Assembly: GCF_023156535.1 (NCBI RefSeq)
Contig: NZ_JALNMH010000005.1
Coordinates: 158,275-222,274 of the forward strand
Direction: 5' to 3'
DNA: 64,000 nucleotides
Source: Pseudomarimonas salicorniae
GTDB taxonomy: Bacteria > Pseudomonadota > Gammaproteobacteria > Xanthomonadales > Xanthomonadaceae
Shown: one piece after another, positions 47,175 to 55,119 of the stretch
Position numbering within the stretch: position 1 is the first letter of the stretch
Layout of the letters: the number at the start of each line of letters is the position of its first letter
Position numbers and translations under genes: made by a program
Notes under the pieces: model-generated
Databases searched by the model: none
Seen by the model: the letters and a program-made list of their open reading frames with translations, nothing else
Told to the model about the DNA's origin: nothing

Positions 47175-49682
47175 ATGACCAGTCTCATCAAGGATTTCGC
47201 CTACGCCCTGCGCGGCTGGTCGAGCCAGCCGGTCGTCGCGGTCGTCGCCGCCCTGTCGCTTGCTCTGGGGCTCGGCGTGAATGCGGCGATCTTCTCGCTC
47301 TACGAGCAGGTGATGCTGCGCCCGCTGCCGGTCGAGCAGCCGCACCAGCTGGTCAACTTCAGCGCGCCCGGTCCCAAGCCCGGCTCGACCTCGAACAACG
47401 ACGCCGGTCCGCGCGAGCACATCCTCAGCCTGCCGATGCTCCGCGACCTGGCTGCCTCGCCGGCGCCGCTGGAGGGCGTTGCCGGGCATCGCGGCATCGA
47501 TGTCGGTCTAGGCTTCGCCGGCGAGAGCCAGCCGGGCGAAGGCCTCCTGGTCAGCGGCCAGTACTTCGAGCTGCTGCGCCTGGCGCCGCAGGCGGGACGG
47601 CTGATCGGCCCGGCCGACGACAGCGGCGCCGGCGATGCGCGCATCGTGGTGCTCAGCGACCGCTTCTGGCGCGAGCGGCTGGGCGGTGATCCGGGCGTGC
47701 TCGGCCAGACCCTGCGCGTCAATGGCCAGCCGCTGGAGATCGTCGGCATCGCCCCGCCAGGCTTCCATGGCACCACCCTCACCAGCCCGACCGACGTGTT
47801 CCTGCCGATCGGCCTGCGCTGGGCCCTGCTGCCGCAGCAGCGCAACGATCGCGAGGACCGCAACAGCTACTGGGTCTATGCCTTCGGTCGCCTGCCAGAG
47901 GGCGTCGAAGCGGCGCATGCCGAGGCCGCTCTGAACACCCTGTACCAGCGCCTGGTGCGCGAGGTCGAGCTGCCGGCGCTCAGCTTCGGCGACGCCGGCC
48001 AGCGCGAGGCCTTCGCCGCCAAGACCCTGCAGCTGCTGCCCGGCTTCCAGGGCCAGAGCAGCATCACCGCCCGCGCCGGCACCGGCCTTTCGATGCTCTG
48101 GGCGATAGCCGGCCTGGTCCTGCTGATCGCCTGCCTCAACGTCGCCAACCTGCTGCTGGCCCGCGGTGTGGCGCGCTCCGGCGAGCTGGCCCTGCGCGCC
48201 TCGATCGGTGCCAGCCGGGGCCGCCTGCTGCGCCAGCTGTTTGCCGAGTCGCTCGCGCTGGCCCTGCTCGGCGGCCTTGCCAGCCTGCCGGTGGCGGCGG
48301 CCACCCTCGGCCTGATGGCGCGCCTGCTGCCGAACACCGCCACCGCCAGCCTCGACCTTGCGCTGAACCTGCCGGTCGTCGGCTTCGCCCTGCTGCTGGC
48401 CCTTTGCAGCACCCTGCTGTTCGGCCTGCTGCCGGCGTGGCGCCAATCCCGCGTGCCGCCGATGCAGGCCCTTCGGCAGGGGGACTCGCGCGGCGGCAGC
48501 CGCTTTGCGACGCGCTTCCGGCAGACCCTGGCCACTGCGCAGATCGCCCTGTCCATGGCCTCGCTGGTGCTGGCCGGCCTGTTTGCGCAGAGCCTTTACA
48601 ACCTGCAGCGCGCCGAGCCGGGCCTGGACATCGAGGCGGTGGCCAGCTTTTCCGTGGCGCCGCGCCGCAATGGCTACGGCGCCGAGCAGGCGGACGCCTT
48701 CTACAGCCGACTGGAAGAGCGCCTCGCCGCCGTGCCCGGCGCGCTGTCGGTGACCTCGTCGATGGTCCCCCTGCTCTCGGGCAGCGACTGGGGCACCAAT
48801 GTCGAGGTCGAAGGCCGCGAGCGCGAGCGCGGCGACGACCACAGCTACTACAACGAGATCGGCCTGAACTTCTTCGACACCCTCGGCGTGCGCCTGCTCG
48901 CCGGCCGCGATTTCGCCGCCTCCGACACCGGCGAGCGTCCGCGGGTCGCCATCGTCAACCAGCGCTTTGCCGAGAAGTTCGGCCTCGGCCGCGAGGCGGT
49001 AGGCAAGCGCATGGGACTTGGCAGCGGCAACGTCGAGCTCGACATCGAGATTGTCGGCATCGTCGCCGGCAGCAGCTACGACAGCATTCGCGACCAGGGC
49101 AAGGAGCAGTTCTTCCTGCCGCGCCGGCAGACCGGCGGCCATCCGCAGATGCTCTTCTATGTGCGCGCCGCTCAGGCCCCCGAGGCGCTGCTGCAGAGTC
49201 TGCGCGCGGCGGTGGCCGAGCTCGATCCGCAGCTGCCGGTGGAGAACCTCGAGACCCTGTCCCAGCGCGTGCGCCAGAGCACCGCGATGGAGCGCGTGCT
49301 GAGCCTCTTCACCGGCAGTTTCGCCGTGCTGGCCACCCTGCTCGCCGCGGTCGGCCTGTACGGCGTGGTCAGCTATGGCCTGAACCAGCGCCTGCGCGAG
49401 TTCGGCCTGCGCCTGGCCCTCGGCGCGCCGCCCGAGCGCCTGCGCCGCATGGTCTTCGCCCAGGTCGGGCGGATGGCCACGATCGGCCTGCTGCTCGGCC
49501 TCGGTGCCGCCCTGGCCGCCGCCCGCTCGGCCGAATCTCTGCTCTTCGGACTCAGCGCCCACGACCCGCGCGTGGTGTTCGGCGCTCTGGCCGTCCTGCT
49601 CGCCGCGGCCCTGGGCGCCGCCCTGGTCCCGGCCCGGCGCGCCGGGCGCATCGACCCCATGCAGGCACTGCGCCACGACTGA
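47175..49682 (+). CDS. FtsX-type permease 5 of 5
   Basis: An 835-residue paralogue, 15 bp after permease 4. It opens DFAYALRGWSSQP, has first-helix LALGLGVNAAIFSLYEQVML, the central segment LLIACLNVANLLLARGVARSGE, and ends DPMQALRHD. It lacks the PGF that follows the N-terminal motif in permeases 1-3. It is the last gene of the operon; 122 bp of non-coding sequence separate it from the serine hydrolase, which may be independently expressed. Confidence 0.88.
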   Translation: MTSLIKDFAYALRGWSSQPVVAVVAALSLALGLGVNAAIFSLYEQVMLRPLPVEQPHQLVNFSAPGPKPGSTSNNDAGPREHILSLPMLRDLAASPAPLEGVAGHRGIDVGLGFAGESQPGEGLLVSGQYFELLRLAPQAGRLIGPADDSGAGDARIVVLSDRFWRERLGGDPGVLGQTLRVNGQPLEIVGIAPPGFHGTTLTSPTDVFLPIGLRWALLPQQRNDREDRNSYWVYAFGRLPEGVEAAHAEAALNTLYQRLVREVELPALSFGDAGQREAFAAKTLQLLPGFQGQSSITARAGTGLSMLWAIAGLVLLIACLNVANLLLARGVARSGELALRASIGASRGRLLRQLFAESLALALLGGLASLPVAAATLGLMARLLPNTATASLDLALNLPVVGFALLLALCSTLLFGLLPAWRQSRVPPMQALRQGDSRGGSRFATRFRQTLATAQIALSMASLVLAGLFAQSLYNLQRAEPGLDIEAVASFSVAPRRNGYGAEQADAFYSRLEERLAAVPGALSVTSSMVPLLSGSDWGTNVEVEGRERERGDDHSYYNEIGLNFFDTLGVRLLAGRDFAASDTGERPRVAIVNQRFAEKFGLGREAVGKRMGLGSGNVELDIEIVGIVAGSSYDSIRDQGKEQFFLPRRQTGGHPQMLFYVRAAQAPEALLQSLRAAVAELDPQLPVENLETLSQRVRQSTAMERVLSLFTGSFAVLATLLAAVGLYGVVSYGLNQRLREFGLRLALGAPPERLRRMVFAQVGRMATIGLLLGLGAALAAARSAESLLFGLSAHDPRVVFGALAVLLAAALGAALVPARRAGRIDPMQALRHD

Positions 49683-49804
49683 TCACTACGATTTACCGGA
49701 TCGTCGGCAGGCCCCGACCTTGGTCACGAGCTGCTTGCGAAGGCCTTAAACCCTGGCGCGCCGGCGCGCATCGAACCTTTTCCTGATCGCCGCGGGAGAC
49801 GAGC

Positions 49805-50830
49805 ATGCGAACGCCGCTGAGCCTGCTGATGGCCTGCGCCCTGTCCTGGAGCTGCGGCGCCAGCGAACTTGATGCGCTGGCCGGGGAGGTCAGCCGCGGC
49901 GATCACCGCGACGTCGACGCCGTGCTGCTGTCGCGCGACGGGACGCTGCTGATCTCGGCGCAGCGGCCCCGACTGCGCTGGCGCGGCATCGACATCCGCT
50001 CGGCGACCAAGTCGGTCACAGCCCTGCTGGTCGGCATCGCCATCGACCGCGGGCACATCCAATCGGTCGAGGTGCCGGTGCGGACGCTGCTGCCAGAGCT
50101 GGCCGAGTCCTTCGAGGATCCGCAGCGGGCGCGGATTACCCTCGCCGATCTGCTCACCATGCGCTCCGGCCTCGACTGCGACGACTGGACGCCCGGCTCG
50201 CCCGGTCACGAGGACACTATGTACGAGACCCGCGACTGGCTCGGCTTCTGGTCCGCGGTGCCGATGCGCGAGGCGCCGGGCGAACGCTTTTCCTACTGCA
50301 CGGGCAATGTAATCGCGCTGGGACGGCTGCTGGCCCATGCCACCGGCAAGCCGGTGCCCGAGTTCGCCCGCGAGGCGCTGTTCCAGCCGCTGGGCATCGA
50401 CCAGGCACGCTGGGCGAGCTGGAACCGCGGCCGCGACACCGACACCGGCGGCCATCTGGCGATCGCCCCCGAAGGCCTGCTGGCGATCGGGCAGCTGGTG
50501 CTGGACGGCGGCGTGCGGGACGGCCGGCAGGTCGTCAGCCGCGCCTGGATCGAGGCCATGACCACCGCCCACGCCGACATCCCCGGCCGTCCGCAGCGCT
50601 ACGGCTACCTGTGGTGGATCGACGCCACGCGTAATCCGGCGCTGCCGGGCACCCGCCTGCAGATGGCCTGGGGCAACGGCGGTAATTTCCTGGTGGTGAT
50701 GCCCGAGCTGGACGCGGTCTACGTCTCGGTGGGTCGGCGCTACAACCGGCCCGAGGCAATGGAGCCGCTGCGCTGGCTCGGCGAACGGATCCTGCTCGCT
50801 CTGGGCGCGTCGGCCGCGGCGCCAGACTGA
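49805..50830 (+). CDS. Exported serine hydrolase, beta-lactamase/PBP fold
   Basis: A 341-residue class C beta-lactamase-like hydrolase with an N-terminal signal sequence (about 1-20). The nucleophile motif is Ser66-Ala-Thr-Lys69 in RSATKSVTALLVG. A tyrosine motif appears as SYCTGN, where Asn of the usual YxN is shifted, and YGYLWWID lies near the third motif. Such proteins are often esterases or D-aminopeptidases rather than beta-lactamases. The start follows GGGAGACGAGC. It lies downstream of the efflux operon in the same direction. Confidence 0.83.
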   Translation: MRTPLSLLMACALSWSCGASELDALAGEVSRGDHRDVDAVLLSRDGTLLISAQRPRLRWRGIDIRSATKSVTALLVGIAIDRGHIQSVEVPVRTLLPELAESFEDPQRARITLADLLTMRSGLDCDDWTPGSPGHEDTMYETRDWLGFWSAVPMREAPGERFSYCTGNVIALGRLLAHATGKPVPEFAREALFQPLGIDQARWASWNRGRDTDTGGHLAIAPEGLLAIGQLVLDGGVRDGRQVVSRAWIEAMTTAHADIPGRPQRYGYLWWIDATRNPALPGTRLQMAWGNGGNFLVVMPELDAVYVSVGRRYNRPEAMEPLRWLGERILLALGASAAAPD

Positions 50831-50938
50831 ACCTGCCGGCCGCCCTTCAGCGGACGGTCGGGAAAGCGGTGGGAGGATCGGGCCAGGTCAGCGAATGCCC
50901 CCGGCGCGTTGACCGCGCCGTAGGGCCCGGGAGGGACC

Positions 50939-51409
50939 ATGAAGCGAAGGCGTTGGATGTACGCCCTGCTCGGGTTGGTCGGGTTCGGCCTTGCCATTGG
51001 CTGCGCGGCGGAACAGCTGCCTGCGGATCCCGCCCCGGATGGCGAAGACAGGGCGCTCAGCCTTGAGGGCCGAACCTTCGACGGCCGCATCCGCGCCCGC
51101 GGACTGTTCGGGCTGGTCCGCGTTCGCGGCACCCTGTCCTTCGAGGCCGGTCAGCTCGTCTGGCAGGCTCAGGGATCACGTGAGACCGCGCCGTACCAGG
51201 TCGAGACACGGAACGGCATTCTGCTTTTCAGCGCACGGGTCATCCATCCCGACGGCAGCTTCGTCGACTGGGCCGGAATCTTCGATGGCGAAAGGCTCAG
51301 GGGCGTGGTCGCCCTGTGGGACCGCAGCCAGGAGAAGGACTTCATCCACGACCTGCTGCTGCCCACCCAGGTGACGCTGGAGTTCAGCCCCGACGCCGGG
51401 GCTGGGTGA
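50939..51409 (+). CDS. Hypothetical lipoprotein
   Basis: A 156-residue protein with basic N-terminus, hydrophobic helix and likely lipidation at Cys22 (LAIGC; Ala at the -3 position is not the commonest residue). The mature part is predicted to be mainly beta-strand (FDGRIRARGLFGLVRVRGTL, QLVWQAQGSRET). No family recognised. It starts after GGGAGGGACC, a fair ribosome-binding site. Neighbours give no functional clue. Confidence 0.68.
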   Translation: MKRRRWMYALLGLVGFGLAIGCAAEQLPADPAPDGEDRALSLEGRTFDGRIRARGLFGLVRVRGTLSFEAGQLVWQAQGSRETAPYQVETRNGILLFSARVIHPDGSFVDWAGIFDGERLRGVVALWDRSQEKDFIHDLLLPTQVTLEFSPDAGAG

Positions 51410-51715
51410 TCCCGTCACCGGGCCGGGCGTCGTCCCCACTCCGGCGAGAGCGGCGCATGGCCCGCCGGAAAGTCCGCGCGCCAAACGGACATTCGCGCTT
51501 GCGCGCTCGACCGATGGTTCCCCTCTCCCCGGTGGGGTGAGCAGGGCTTTCGAGCAGCGCAGCTGCGAGCCTGCGAACGCCCACCGGCATGCAGGCCCGT
51601 GGGCCGGGGTGCGGGTCAGGGGTGAGGGTTCGGGTTCTCAAGGCCTGACAACGAAGGCGCATCTGGCTTTGGCGCTTGCTCTCCCGGTCGCTTCGCCCAT
51701 CATCGTGAAGCCCTT

Positions 51716-51786
51716 ATTGGGTGTGCCTTGGCGCACCGATAGGGGCGTGCGGACGGTACGCCCGGTGCGGCCAGCCGCACCCTATG
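51716..51786. repeat. Module 1 palindrome, solo copy, inverted
   Basis: The sequence runs from TTGGGTGTGCC to CCGCACCCTATG, the reverse orientation of module 1 in copies 1, 3 and 4, with no modules 2 or 3 attached. It lies in the 806-bp gene-free stretch 51410-52215, which otherwise holds an orphan terminator and the TonB-receptor leader; 51410-51700 shows nothing I recognise. Confidence 0.85.
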
Positions 51787-51866
51787 ACTGTCTTCTTTGC
51801 GCTCCGACTGCGCACCGACCCTGCCCCTCGGCGATCCGACTCCAGGCGCTGGGCATTCCCGCGGGC

Positions 51867-51894
51867 AAAAAAAAGCGCCGACTCCAGCGGCGCT
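51867..51894 (-). terminator. Orphan intrinsic terminator, minus strand
   Basis: On the minus strand the stem AGCGCCG/CGGCGCT with a 7-base loop is followed by eight U residues. No annotated minus-strand gene lies upstream within the next 7 kb, so it may end a small RNA or serve as an antitermination or leftover element. A short minus ORF starting at 51968 has AGGAGG only 2 bp from its ATG and is not convincing. Confidence 0.65.
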
Positions 51895-52166
51895 TCCCGA
51901 ACTGCGATGACACTTTCGTCGAAGAGACAGGGGATGGGGGTCACTGGCTCAACGCGTCGCCTCGTCATGCCCTCCTGGGCGCGGGCGACGGGAACAGGAT
52001 GAACCTTCGGGCCCCTGACGGCTTTGCCGGATGCCAGTCGTTGGCTTTGCCGAACTTGCGATTTCGCCGGTGCCGGAGTGATGAAACGCCATGTTGCGCC
52101 GTTTGCGTGGGCCGTGCATGCGGACAGGCCAAACTCGGCAAGGCGGCGGCGGCGGCCTGCTCCTAA

Positions 52167-52200
52167 GTTCGTCGGGTGCGTTTACGCACTCTTAACGAAC
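52167..52200 (+). promoter_or_regulatory. Leader hairpin before TonB receptor gene
   Basis: Outer arms GTTCGT and ACGAAC enclose inner arms GTGCG and CGCAC around a TTTA loop. The structure ends immediately before CTCAGGAG, the ribosome-binding site of the receptor gene, so it could affect mRNA stability or initiation. Confidence 0.5.
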
Positions 52201-52215
52201 CTCAGGAGAACAACG

Positions 52216-54864
52216 ATGAAGTGCAATCCTTTGCGGGAGGCCATCCGTCTCGCACTGCTCCCCGTTACCCTCGGCACCCTTGCGCTGGCCGCGCCGGTTG
52301 TGGCGCAGGACTCCGACGACGATGCCGCCACGCTGGATCGCATCGAAGTCACCGGCTCGCGCATCAAGCGCGCCGACATCGAAGGCGCGCTGCCGGTCAC
52401 CGTCATCAGCCGCGAGGACATCGACCTCAGCGGCGAGCTCAACGTCGCCGACCTGCTTCGCAACACCACGTTCAACAGCTTCGGCTCGTTCCGTCCACGC
52501 TCCGGCAGTGCCGGCCAGGCAACGGCCTCGCTGAACCTTCGCGGCATCGGCTCGGGCCGGACCCTGATCCTGATCGACGGGCGCCGCGCCCCGGTCTCCG
52601 CCATGGGCGGCACCAACCAGGATCTCAACGCCATTCCTCTGGCCGCCATCGAGCGCGTCGAGGTGCTCTCGGACGGCGCGTCGGCCATCTACGGATCGGA
52701 CGCCATCGGTGGCGTCGTCAACATCATCACCCGCAAGGACTTCAACGGCGTCGAGATGCAGCTGGGCGCCTCCAACCCCAGTCGCAGCGGCGGCGAGACC
52801 GAGGATGGTTCGGTGATCTTCGGCGCCTCGGGCGATCGCGGCGCGCTGATTGCCGGCGTCTCCTATGCCAACCGCGGCATCGTCTTCCAGCGCGAGCGGC
52901 CATGGTCCAACGACGGAGCCTCGACCTTCTCCAACAACTTCCAGAATCCGAACGGCACGTTCTTCAGTGCGCCAAGCGGCCCGACCCAGGGCACCTCGGT
53001 GGTGCCGGGTGGCTGCTCGGCACCGGCCTTCAGCGTGGTCGGAAACCGCTGCCTGTACAACTTCGCCCTGGTCGCCGCCGACGAGGCCGAACTGCGCAAC
53101 AGCGCCCTGTTCGCCCGCGGCACCTATCAGATCAATGACGACTGGGCGACCTACATGAACGCCTCGGTCAGCCGGGTCGAATCCTTCGGCCGCTACGCGC
53201 CCTCGCTGGCCACCGCAGCCGTGCCTGCCAGCTCGCCGAACAACCCGTTTGGTACCGATCTGCGCCTGCGCCATCGCTTCGCCGCTCTGGGCACCCGCGA
53301 CGATACCGTCGATGCCAACGCCTATGACTTCATGGTCGGCTTCCAGGGCGCGATCGGCCCGGCCTTCGTCGAGTTCGGCGCGCGCATCAACGAGTTCCGC
53401 TCCTACAACCTGGGGCGCAACTACGTGGTGATCCCGATCGCCAACCAGTTCATCGCCGACGGCACCTACAACATCTTCAATCCGTTCGGAAACTCGGCGG
53501 CCACGCTGAACGCCATGAAGGCGACCATCTCGCGCGACTCGTTCTCGCGCAACGAGGAGGTTTTCGCGCTGGCCAACTTCGACCTGTTCGACATGGCCGG
53601 CGGCATGGCCAGCCTGGCGGTGGGCGCCGAGGCCCGCAAGGAATCCTATTTCGACACCTATGACTCGCTGTCCGAGGCCGGCGTGATCGGCGGTTCGGCC
53701 GGCAGCTCCTCGGGCGGCAGCCGCGACGTGACCTCGGCCTACTTCGAGGCGCTGTTCCCGGTGCTGGACAAGGTCGAAGTCAGCCTCGCGGCGCGCTATG
53801 ACAAGTACAGCGACTACGGCAACGACACTTCGCCGAAGATCGGCCTGCGCTGGCAGCCACTGGAGACCCTGACCTTGCGCGCGTCCTACGGCGAGGGCTT
53901 CGCCGCGCCCTCGATCCCGATTCTCACCCAGCAGCCCTCGTTCGCGGCCGACTTCGTCACCGACCCGGCCACCTGCGTGGTCTTCGGCCTGACCCCCAAC
54001 TGCACCAATCCGGTCACCGGCGCCACCACTACGCCGCAGACCACCGCATGGGTGATCGCCAACCCCAACCTCAGCTCGGAGACCTCCACCCAGTACAGCC
54101 TGGGCTTTGCCTGGGACGCCACCGACTGGCTTAACCTGTCGCTTGACTACTACAACATCGAGGTCGACAACCAGATCACCCCGGTCACCACCAATACCAT
54201 CATCGCCTGCCTCGGCGGCTCGGCCATCGCCTGTCCGCCAGGCCTGTCCATGCTGCCGACCACCGCGGCCAGCGGCCTGCCCTTCGAGCAGGCGGTGCCG
54301 AATCCGCAGCTGGGCCTGGGCCTGGCGCGTGATCCCGGCACCGGCGGCATCCTCTACGTGCAGCGCGGATTCACCAACCTCGGCAAGCTCGAGACCAACG
54401 GCCTTGACCTCAACGTGCGGACCAATTTCGACTTCGCCGACTGGGGCGCGCTGGCCAGCCAGGTGCAGGTCGGCTGGGTCAACAAGCTGCGGGTCAACGG
54501 TGGCCGAAACCTGGTCGGTGACGAGCGCACGCCGCAGTACCGGGTCAGCGTGCAGAACGTGTACACCTACGGGGACTTCACCCTGGGCTGGAACATCAGC
54601 CACATCGCCGACACCGACTCCCGCAACGCCCTTGGCAACCCGCCGCGCGCGGACCTGCCGCTGGATCTGCCTTCCTGGACCACCCACGATCTGCAGCTGA
54701 CCTGGGCGGCACCGTGGAACGGCAAGATCACGGTCGGCGTGCAGAACATCGCCGACAAGGACCCGGTGCTCGATCCTCTGGACCCGACCGGTCGTGGCTA
54801 CGACATGAACCTCTACGACGGCTATGGCCGGGTGCCCTACGTGCGCTATACGCAGAGCTTCTGA
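52216..54864 (+). CDS. TonB-dependent outer-membrane receptor
   Basis: An 882-residue receptor. The ATG at 52216 is set by CAGGAG and a signal peptide ending VVAQ; the frame upstream is not coding. The plug (about 40-170) shows LDRIEVTGSRIKRADIEG, NLRGIGSGRTLILIDGRR, the Q(D)LNAIPLAAIERVEVLSDGAS block and YGSDAIGGVVNIITR. The beta-barrel follows and ends in phenylalanine (YTQSF), the assembly signal. The plug style is that of receptors with large extracellular loops in the xanthomonad lineage; substrate (siderophore, peptide or sugar) is unknown. The next gene encodes a membrane regulator with a propeller domain. Confidence 0.93.
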   Translation: MKCNPLREAIRLALLPVTLGTLALAAPVVAQDSDDDAATLDRIEVTGSRIKRADIEGALPVTVISREDIDLSGELNVADLLRNTTFNSFGSFRPRSGSAGQATASLNLRGIGSGRTLILIDGRRAPVSAMGGTNQDLNAIPLAAIERVEVLSDGASAIYGSDAIGGVVNIITRKDFNGVEMQLGASNPSRSGGETEDGSVIFGASGDRGALIAGVSYANRGIVFQRERPWSNDGASTFSNNFQNPNGTFFSAPSGPTQGTSVVPGGCSAPAFSVVGNRCLYNFALVAADEAELRNSALFARGTYQINDDWATYMNASVSRVESFGRYAPSLATAAVPASSPNNPFGTDLRLRHRFAALGTRDDTVDANAYDFMVGFQGAIGPAFVEFGARINEFRSYNLGRNYVVIPIANQFIADGTYNIFNPFGNSAATLNAMKATISRDSFSRNEEVFALANFDLFDMAGGMASLAVGAEARKESYFDTYDSLSEAGVIGGSAGSSSGGSRDVTSAYFEALFPVLDKVEVSLAARYDKYSDYGNDTSPKIGLRWQPLETLTLRASYGEGFAAPSIPILTQQPSFAADFVTDPATCVVFGLTPNCTNPVTGATTTPQTTAWVIANPNLSSETSTQYSLGFAWDATDWLNLSLDYYNIEVDNQITPVTTNTIIACLGGSAIACPPGLSMLPTTAASGLPFEQAVPNPQLGLGLARDPGTGGILYVQRGFTNLGKLETNGLDLNVRTNFDFADWGALASQVQVGWVNKLRVNGGRNLVGDERTPQYRVSVQNVYTYGDFTLGWNISHIADTDSRNALGNPPRADLPLDLPSWTTHDLQLTWAAPWNGKITVGVQNIADKDPVLDPLDPTGRGYDMNLYDGYGRVPYVRYTQSF

Positions 54865-54884
54865 CCGGCTGCAGGAAGACGCCG

Positions 54885-54904
54885 CCCCCGGCATTGTCCG
54901 GGGG
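54885..54904 (+). terminator. Hairpin after TonB receptor gene
   Basis: CCCCCGG and CCGGGGG form a 7-bp GC stem with a 6-base loop 20 bp past the stop. There is no U-run, so it may be a transcript-end stabiliser rather than a full terminator. Confidence 0.45.
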
Positions 54905-55119
54905 TCGGCTCCACCGCCCGGGTGAGCGGTCTGCGGCCACCCGGGCCCTGGCTGCGGCGAAGCGATGTGCCGGATCTGTGCTCTGGAGCGGCGCGGACGG
55001 GCACGCCGCACCCCGACTGGGTAACCTAGAGGACGCTTCGTAGACACGGACAGACATGCCGCGTCCCCTGTCGCGCCCATCCATCATCCGCCCCGGCTTC
55101 GGCTTGCGGGACGCTTGAG

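Noticed and set aside
51714-51968. Minus-strand 84-codon ORF
   Set aside because: It runs through the orphan terminator and the module 1 repeat, its ribosome-binding sequence is too close to the ATG, and it shows no family similarity.
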